Below, piece by piece: positions 13,381 to 17,642 of a stretch of DNA of 17,642 bases. How positions within the stretch are numbered: the first letter of the stretch is position 1; each line of letters starts with the position of its first letter. The position numbers and the translations under genes were made by a program. Source of the stretch: an uncultured Alphaproteobacteria bacterium (lineage in GTDB: Bacteria; Pseudomonadota; Alphaproteobacteria; Rs-D84). Under the pieces are notes generated by a model. That model made no database searches, was not told the origin of the DNA, and saw only the letters and a program-made list of their open reading frames with translations. Location: assembly GCA_944389685.1 (NCBI GenBank), contig CALXNF010000074.1, forward strand, positions 1 to 17,642. Reading direction: 5' to 3'.

Positions 13381-14919
13381 TTACTGAATGCGTACCACAC
13401 TGCAGCTTGTACCACTGAAATCTGTTAGCTTATTACATAACTCTTGCGCTGTATTTACGTCAGACAAAGGACCGATACGTAAGCGATATAAACGTCCCGT
13501 TGTCGATTCTGAGCCTAAATCACCTACACCTTCTTGATCTACGGCATAGAATACCATGTCTTTATATGGTGTTAAAATACCAGTTCCGTTTTCACCGCTA
13601 AATTTTGCAAGCAAGTTTGCCCAATAATCGTCAAGGGCTTTTACAGAGGTATCAGATTTCAGCTCAACCGCGACACCTGTTTGATTGCTTGTAATTAATG
13701 GAATGTTCGATTGCGGTAAAAACGAACCTGCTGTTAACCGTTCCGCAGGTATCATCGAAAGCGTGGTGCCGTTTCCTGACGTACTGCCGTACATTGCAGT
13801 CGGTAAAGCATAACCTGCAGGTGCATAATAACCAGTCGTTGTACCGGTTGGCATATTACCTATCATCATAGGTGTTGTTGTATACCCATTCGCTGATGCA
13901 TTTATTGCGTTAACATTGGCAGTATAAGCGATATTATTCAGCGATTGACCGGACATTATACTTTGCGCAACGTTTGCTTCAGCCAGTGCCATTACAGACG
14001 CCGTATCAGCAATTAAGAACGGTTTTTCGCGTTTTTTGATGCAGACTATTCTTTGACCGCTGCGCAGCACCATATCACCAACGGCTTCTACAATCAGCAG
14101 ACGTCCGTCTTCGCCATCTGTACGGAAGCTTACTGGGGATTCACCGCCTTCTATTAATAATGATACAACTGGACGTTGCGTCATAGAAATTACTTTATCG
14201 CCAAAGTCAATGTATGTAAATATTTGGTCACGCCATACGCGTTCGGGTGCAATTACATAATCATCTGGGTTGGGGACATAAATGTCTAAGTCAAAACGGA
14301 ATTCAGACGGATCAATTTTCATAGATTTTATCCATCCATAATCTTCCCCGTCCACCCCGATGGTGTTCGTTGCATTAGAAACTTTTTTAAATATTGATGA
14401 AGAAGTACCTGTCCCACTTGTTGTACCTGTGGCATTAGGCAGCGTAGAAGTGCCGTCCAGCAAAACCTCTACTTGAGAATAGGTGATTTCACTTGAATTT
14501 GACGGTTCGCTTCGTAGGTAGAATACATACTTATTCCCAGATTCCCCCGTCACAATTAAATTTGTATCTGAACCTTGGTTGCTGGTTGCTGGGGTAATAT
14601 ACATTGTGCTGCCCCCCTGCGTTGCGTCAATAGAAAACAGACCGTCGTTACCAACTACTGCATCTGCAATTTTTTCACCAGCCGGCAGAGTTATTAAAGT
14701 TGTCATTCCATTACGAAGCTTTACAGGCAGAACGCTTCCTTTAGACCACGTTAATTCGGCATAACCAGGTTTAATGCTGCCAGATGCCATGTTCGCCGTT
14801 GGGTTGTCCCACGCGCTTTGTATGCCATAATTAATTCCAGCCGCTGATGCGATACCTGCATATATAATCCCAATACATAATACAGATATATTTAACTTTA
14901 TAGCCTTTGCAAATGTCAT
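13381..14919 (-). CDS. virB9: VirB9-family type IV secretion outer-membrane complex protein fused to a SPOR domain
   Basis: VirB9 builds the periplasmic/outer-membrane ring with VirB7 and VirB10. A signal peptide covers 1-27 (SVLCIGIIYAGIASA). The N-terminal VirB9/CagX part is at 55-138 (LITLPAGEKIADAVVGNDGL at 75-94, TNLIVTGESGNKYVFYLRSE at 119-138). The C-terminal VirB9 beta-sandwich is at about 197-295 (VWRDQIFTYIDFGDK, RPVVSLLIEG, VGDMVLRSGQRIVCI). A Ser/Thr/Gly/Asn/Met-rich linker runs 300-410. The last 95 residues form a SPOR-like domain: GVAVELKSDTSVKALDDYWA (415-434), then RLYRLRIGPLSDVNTAQELC (476-495) with Cys495/Cys506. Typical VirB9 is about 270-300 residues and lacks SPOR. AAGGAA precedes the ATG. 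It is 23 nt after virB8 and 35 nt before virB10. No VirB7 lipoprotein gene is adjacent; the SPOR domain may offer another anchor to the cell wall (inference). Confidence 0.88.
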   Translation of the reverse strand: MTFAKAIKLNISVLCIGIIYAGIASAAGINYGIQSAWDNPTANMASGSIKPGYAELTWSKGSVLPVKLRNGMTTLITLPAGEKIADAVVGNDGLFSIDATQGGSTMYITPATSNQGSDTNLIVTGESGNKYVFYLRSEPSNSSEITYSQVEVLLDGTSTLPNATGTTSGTGTSSSIFKKVSNATNTIGVDGEDYGWIKSMKIDPSEFRFDLDIYVPNPDDYVIAPERVWRDQIFTYIDFGDKVISMTQRPVVSLLIEGGESPVSFRTDGEDGRLLIVEAVGDMVLRSGQRIVCIKKREKPFLIADTASVMALAEANVAQSIMSGQSLNNIAYTANVNAINASANGYTTTPMMIGNMPTGTTTGYYAPAGYALPTAMYGSTSGNGTTLSMIPAERLTAGSFLPQSNIPLITSNQTGVAVELKSDTSVKALDDYWANLLAKFSGENGTGILTPYKDMVFYAVDQEGVGDLGSESTTGRLYRLRIGPLSDVNTAQELCNKLTDFSGTSCSVVRIQ

Positions 14920-14942
14920 ACCTATTCCTTCCGTTTCGTTTT

Positions 14943-15617
14943 TTATTCGCTTTCTAAATAACCTGTGTTTAGTGGATCGCCGTTGCCAGATTCAATTATG
15001 TATTCTGAAACGCGTATCCCTAACGGGTTATTAAAACGATCGGACCATTTCATTTCTGTACCGTCGTTAATGTCCAGCTTCATTCTTATTTTATACTCTT
15101 TTTTGTCCATCTGTCTATTATTATCTGCACAAAAATACCTAAACTTGACGGTGTATTCATTATCATTAAAAGGTTCAATTGCACCGTTATCAAATTCTAC
15201 AGAGCAAGAAAACTCAAAATCTGGTACACCGCTCATCCAAGCGTTCCACATATTTGTTTGGGTAAACTCACTATATACTTCTGGGGTTGACCAGGCGTAA
15301 ACGACACCGTTTGAATCGTTCCCCCATTTTGTTCGCATTTCCCGTGCGTCTGGTACAACCTCGTTTCTTGCACGAACATATTCGCGCATGAAAGACCTTA
15401 TATAGCCGTCCATATTTTCATCGATTGGTACCATTTCGTACAATCTAATCTGTAGGTCGTTCTTTGGTTCAGACATCAAAAAGAACACTTGCGGTCTGTC
15501 TAAAGGGTACATGTTATATAGCGTCACGCCAAGAACCCCAAGCACGACAAGCATCGCTGCAAACACAAAAGTTAACAGTCTAGACAATAAAATTGGCGGT
15601 TCTACGCGGTCTTGCAA
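14943..15617 (-). CDS. virB8: VirB8-family inner-membrane type IV secretion protein (TTG start)
   Basis: VirB8 is a bitopic inner-membrane protein with an NTF2-like periplasmic domain that nucleates the type IV secretion assembly. With a TTG start at 15617 the product is 224 residues: membrane segment about 12-34, then the VirB8 domain (55-207) with YIRSFMREYVRARNEVVPDA (72-91), YAWSTPEVYSEF (107-118) and the family signature NPLGIRVSEYIIE (197-209). The open frame reaches an upstream TTG at 15674, but AGGGAGAGG lies 6 nt before the 15617 TTG and the promoter -35 box covers the upstream codon, so the short form is chosen. It is first of three genes in the order virB8-virB9-virB10, as in P-type systems. 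VirB4, VirB6, VirB11 and VirD4 are not in the window. Confidence 0.88.
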   Translation of the reverse strand: MQDRVEPPILLSRLLTFVFAAMLVVLGVLGVTLYNMYPLDRPQVFFLMSEPKNDLQIRLYEMVPIDENMDGYIRSFMREYVRARNEVVPDAREMRTKWGNDSNGVVYAWSTPEVYSEFTQTNMWNAWMSGVPDFEFSCSVEFDNGAIEPFNDNEYTVKFRYFCADNNRQMDKKEYKIRMKLDINDGTEMKWSDRFNNPLGIRVSEYIIESGNGDPLNTGYLESE

Positions 15618-15644
15618 TGACTTCCTCTCCCTTTTTATAAAAAG

Positions 15645-15674
15645 ATTGTAGAAAAAAATGCAGGGTATACGCAA
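15645..15674 (-). promoter_or_regulatory. virB8-9-10 operon promoter
   Basis: Minus-strand TTGCGT (15669-15674) and TACAAT (15645-15650) with an 18-bp spacer. The predicted start near 15638 leaves a 20-nt leader carrying AGGGAGAGG before the TTG at 15617. Confidence 0.6.
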
Positions 15675-15726
15675 GTGAAAAGTGTACTAAAAACATAATT
15701 TTCTTTTAAGAAGTTTCAGTTTTTAC

Positions 15727-15755
15727 TTGCAGTGGTTGTTTTAAAAAAGTATAAT
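15727..15755 (+). promoter_or_regulatory. Upstream promoter P1 of tRNA-Trp - secE - nusG
   Basis: TTGCAG (15727-15732) and TATAAT (15750-15755) with a 17-bp spacer; the -10 box matches consensus exactly. It is divergent from the virB promoter 50 bp away. Confidence 0.7.
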
Positions 15756-15764
15756 AATTTCCGC

Positions 15765-15792
15765 TTGATTTTCTGTTTATGTGTGCTATCTT
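15765..15792 (+). promoter_or_regulatory. Downstream promoter P2 of tRNA-Trp - secE - nusG
   Basis: TTGATT (15765-15770) and TATCTT (15787-15792) with a 16-bp spacer, starting near 15799, about 47 bp before the mature tRNA 5' end. Tandem with P1. Confidence 0.55.
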
Positions 15793-15845
15793 TACGCAGA
15801 CTGCGGGGTCAGACGGTGCGCAAGACAGGTAGTTTACAGTTAGAT

Positions 15846-15919
15846 AGGGGCATAGTTCAACGGTAGAATATCGGTCTCCAAAACCGCGGATGAGGGTTCG
15901 ATTCCTTCTGCCCCTGCCA
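15846..15919 (+). tRNA. trpT: tRNA-Trp (anticodon CCA)
   Basis: Cloverleaf from AGGGGCA (15846) pairing with TGCCCCT (15909-15915), discriminator G, and an encoded 3' CCA (15917-15919). The D arm is GTTC-AACGGTA-GAAT. The anticodon loop is CTCCAAA with CCA at 15878-15880 on a CGGT/ACCG stem; the outer T-C pair is mismatched. The T arm is GAGGG-TTCGATT-CCTTC. Its place just upstream of secE-nusG is a conserved arrangement. Confidence 0.96.
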
Positions 15920-15972
15920 GAAAAGCCTAGAGAGCGGGTTGTTTTTAGGTAGTTGAAATATAGGTTTTTTTT

Positions 15973-16152
15973 ATGAAAAAAATGCTAGATTATATAAAAT
16001 CTGTTCGTAGTGAATGGTTTAAAATTGTATGGCCATCGCGCGACGCTGTTGTTCGTGCGACGATAATGATTTTGATATTTTCTGGTTTAGCGGCGTTGTT
16101 CTTTTTTGTTATAGATAGTATTTTGAACGCGCTGGTTGGGTGGATTTTCTAA
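15973..16152 (+). CDS. secE: Preprotein translocase subunit SecE
   Basis: SecE clamps the SecY channel of the Sec translocon in the inner membrane. The 59-codon single-membrane-segment form is typical of Alphaproteobacteria. Visible are YIKSVRSEWFKIVWPSRDAV (7-26) with the conserved KxVWPSR core and amphipathic helix, then one membrane segment (29-47) and a short tail. It begins 53 nt after tRNA-Trp and ends 19 nt before nusG, so the three are probably one transcript. The ribosome-binding site is weak (TAGG then a T run); the ATG at residue 4 is an alternative start. Confidence 0.95.
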   Translation: MKKMLDYIKSVRSEWFKIVWPSRDAVVRATIMILIFSGLAALFFFVIDSILNALVGWIF

Positions 16153-16171
16153 ACGGGCAAAGGAAGTTATT

Positions 16172-16705
16172 ATGGAAGATAAAATGCAGTGGTTCGTTGT
16201 GAACGTTCATACCGGATGCGAAGATAAAGTGGCGCGCGGTTTACGTGAACAGATTGATAAGCGTCGTTTAAACGCTTATTTTGGTGAAATATTGGTTCCG
16301 ACGCGTGAAATTACTGAGATAAAAGCAGGAAAGCGTGTAAAAACAGAAAAGAAATTTTTCCCTGGTTATATCGTGGTTCAAATGGTAATGAATAACGAAA
16401 CGTTTTCATTAGTAAAATTGATGCCACAAGTTGTTATGTTTTTGGGGGCTAAAAATAAACCTATTGCTGTAAGCGAAGAAGAAGCGCGTCGCTTGCTGAA
16501 ACAAGTAGAAGAAGGCAGTGTTGTTACCGAAGATGTTGTATATGAAGTCGGGCAAGAAGTACACGTTATAGATGGACCTTTTGCAGGTTTTAACGGTGTT
16601 GTTGCGGAAGTTGATAATGTAAAGCAGAAAATGACTGCGACGATATTAGTATTTGGTCGTGAAACGAGTGTAGAGTTAGATTTTACGCAGGTTGAAAGAG
16701 TATAA
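16172..16705 (+). CDS. nusG: Transcription antitermination factor NusG
   Basis: NusG binds RNA polymerase, raises processivity and couples transcription with ribosomes and Rho. The 177 residues contain the NGN domain: WFVVNVHTGCEDKVARGL (7-24), ILVPTREITEIKAGKR and KFFPGYIVVQM (65-75). A linker follows, then the C-terminal KOW domain with GQEVHVIDGPFAGFNGVVAE (about 130-149). The frame is open back to a TTG at 16136 that overlaps secE, but the ATG at 16172 is chosen because AAAGGAAG lies just upstream and the first residues (MEDKMQWFVV) match the family. It sits between secE and rplK as in most bacteria. Confidence 0.97.
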   Translation: MEDKMQWFVVNVHTGCEDKVARGLREQIDKRRLNAYFGEILVPTREITEIKAGKRVKTEKKFFPGYIVVQMVMNNETFSLVKLMPQVVMFLGAKNKPIAVSEEEARRLLKQVEEGSVVTEDVVYEVGQEVHVIDGPFAGFNGVVAEVDNVKQKMTATILVFGRETSVELDFTQVERV

Positions 16706-16828
16706 GTTTTATGAAAGGTCTGAGTAAGATCGAGTAAGAGTTTTGTCGATTTTAGTAAAAAATCGTCAAATCGTGGTAGGTGCGCCCCATCGAACCACGA
16801 ACAATAAACAAAAAATGGAGTGAATAAA
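16706..16828 (+). promoter_or_regulatory. Structured leader before rplK-rplA
   Basis: The 123-nt spacer can fold two stems: CGATTTT (16747-16753) with AAAATCG (16759-16765), and TCGTGGT (16771-16777) with ACCACGA (16794-16800) enclosing a 16-nt loop. No T run follows either, so they are unlikely terminators. L11-L1 operons are commonly autoregulated by L1 binding their mRNA; assigning that role to these stems is inference. Confidence 0.4.
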
Positions 16829-17263
16829 ATGGCAGCAAAAAAAGAAGTAAAGGGGATTGTTAAATTAGTTGTCCCCGCAAAACAGGCGAATCCTGCGCCA
16901 CCGATTGGGCCGGCGTTGGGTGCTGCTGGTGTGAACATTGCAGAATTCTGCAAACAGTTTAACGATAAAACGGCTGATAAAGAGCCAGGAATGCCAATTC
17001 CTTGCATTATTACCGTTTATACGGATCGCAGTTTTGAATTCATTATGAAACTGCCACCGGTATCGTACTATATTAAAAAAGCGTTAAAGCTGAAAATTGG
17101 TTCGCATAAACCGGGTCGTGATTTCGTTGGTACAATAACCAAGGCGCAAATTCGCGAAATTGCTGAAAATAAAATGCCGGACTTGAATTGCTCTACCATT
17201 GAATCCGCTATGAACATCGTTGCGGGTCAGTGTCGTTCAATGGGCGTAAAGGTGGAGGAATAA
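16829..17263 (+). CDS. rplK: 50S ribosomal protein L11
   Basis: L11 binds 23S rRNA helices 43/44 at the GTPase-associated centre and is needed for factor function and stringent-response sensing. The 144-residue product has GIVKLVVPAKQANPAPPIGP (9-28), ALGAAGVNIAEFCKQFN (29-45), IPCIITVYTDRSFEFIMKLP and the C-terminal RNA-binding domain with LNCSTIESAMNIVAGQCRSM (119-138) and GVKVEE. The ATG at 16829 is preferred over an in-frame GTG at 16820 because GGAG (16817-16820) overlaps that GTG and sits 8 nt before the ATG. rplA follows after 3 nt. Confidence 0.97.
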   Translation: MAAKKEVKGIVKLVVPAKQANPAPPIGPALGAAGVNIAEFCKQFNDKTADKEPGMPIPCIITVYTDRSFEFIMKLPPVSYYIKKALKLKIGSHKPGRDFVGTITKAQIREIAENKMPDLNCSTIESAMNIVAGQCRSMGVKVEE

Positions 17264-17266
17264 GAT

Positions 17267-17642
17267 ATGAAAGCGACAAAAAGACAGCAAACTTGGGCAA
17301 AATTAGACCAAGATAAAGTTTATTCTTTGGCTGAAGCCATTGACGCTTTGCGTGAATACACATCAAAGAAATTTGATGAAAGTTTAGAGGTTGCAATCCG
17401 TTTAGGTGTTGATGTTACAAAGGCAGATCAGAACATTCGTGGAATGGTATCTTTGCCAAATGGCACTGGTAAGAAGGTTCGCGTTGCGGTATTTACGTTG
17501 AACGCTGCTGACGAAGCCAAGAAAGCGGGGGCAGATGTTGTTGGCGGTGAAGATTTGATTGAAAAAGTTGCGGCCGGTGAAATTAATTTTGACCGCGTAA
17601 TTGCGACTCCAGATATGATGCCAAAAATGTCAAAAGTTGCAC
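17267..17642 (+). CDS. rplA: 50S ribosomal protein L1, N-terminal part (cut by window end)
   Basis: L1 forms the mobile L1 stalk that helps release deacylated tRNA, and in many bacteria it represses its own L11-L1 operon. The 125 codons present include LAEAIDALREYTSKKFDESL (21-40), a slightly longer N-terminus than E. coli, then EVAIRLGVDVTKADQNIRGM (41-60) and the diagnostic LPNGTGKKVRVAVFT (63-77), and GGEDLIEKVAAGEINFDRVI. GGAGGAA inside the end of rplK serves as its ribosome-binding site. The frame is open to the last base, so the gene is simply truncated by the window. Confidence 0.96.
   Translation, partial: MKATKRQQTWAKLDQDKVYSLAEAIDALREYTSKKFDESLEVAIRLGVDVTKADQNIRGMVSLPNGTGKKVRVAVFTLNAADEAKKAGADVVGGEDLIEKVAAGEINFDRVIATPDMMPKMSKVA

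Noticed and set aside
10919..15617. Assignment of the secretion genes to a Dot/Icm (type IVB) system as dotI-dotH-dotG
   Set aside because: VirB9/VirB10-like domains occur in DotH and DotG, but the gene order virB8-9-10, the YVRAR and NPLG motifs of VirB8, and the two-part VirB9 fit P-type systems better.
9882..15674. A mobile element or integrated island around the virB genes, possibly using tRNA-Trp as attachment site
   Set aside because: No integrase, transposase or duplicated tRNA 3' end was seen. The tRNA points away from the virB operon and is followed by secE as in the conserved order.
16136..16171. Longer nusG start at a TTG overlapping secE
   Set aside because: The ATG at 16172 has a good ribosome-binding site and matches the family N-terminus.

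Overview
The window looks like part of the chromosome of an AT-rich alphaproteobacterium with the standard genetic code: TGA is used as a stop and TGG as Trp. Four things point to Alphaproteobacteria: a GapR/DUF2312 nucleoid protein, the order tRNA-Trp - secE - nusG - rplK - rplA, a D,D-carboxypeptidase ending in a SPOR domain, and a detached virB8-virB9-virB10 block of the kind seen where type IV secretion genes are scattered round the chromosome. A host-associated or gut lineage is plausible but cannot be proved from this window.

Region 1 (1-1860). A 5' fragment of comEC runs leftward off the window edge. Divergent from it is a short decayed remnant of pyrG (CTP synthase) that still has a near-consensus promoter and a perfect Shine-Dalgarno site. 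A hairpin follows, then gapR on the minus strand.

Region 2 (1874-9881, plus strand) holds housekeeping genes: pyruvate kinase (pyk) and its terminator; dacA, recR, rsmA and a KefB/KefC-type cation:proton antiporter in tight succession; a terminator; then lspA and yidC with their own promoter and a terminator. The themes are cell-wall trimming, DNA repair, 16S rRNA methylation, ion homeostasis, lipoprotein maturation and membrane insertion.

Region 3 (9893-15617, minus strand) is the accessory part. virB8, virB9 and virB10 form an operon with a recognisable promoter and encode the inner-membrane to outer-membrane scaffold of a P-type type IV secretion system. Two of the proteins are unusual: VirB9 has a C-terminal SPOR (peptidoglycan-binding) domain, and VirB10 has an Ig-like periplasmic domain, a Pro-Glu linker and a long C-terminal extension ending in a cysteine-rich tail. 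Downstream are two small unrecognised genes with a promoter of their own.

Region 4 (15727-17642, plus strand). Tandem promoters lead into tRNA-Trp(CCA), secE (59 codons), nusG, rplK and the 5' part of rplA, which is cut by the window end. This is the conserved transcription/translation/secretion block.

The items most worth a second look are the VirB9-SPOR fusion with the remodelled VirB10, the pyrG remnant with intact signals, and two candidate leaderless transcripts (comEC and dacA). No CRISPR array, transposase, integrase or phage gene was seen.
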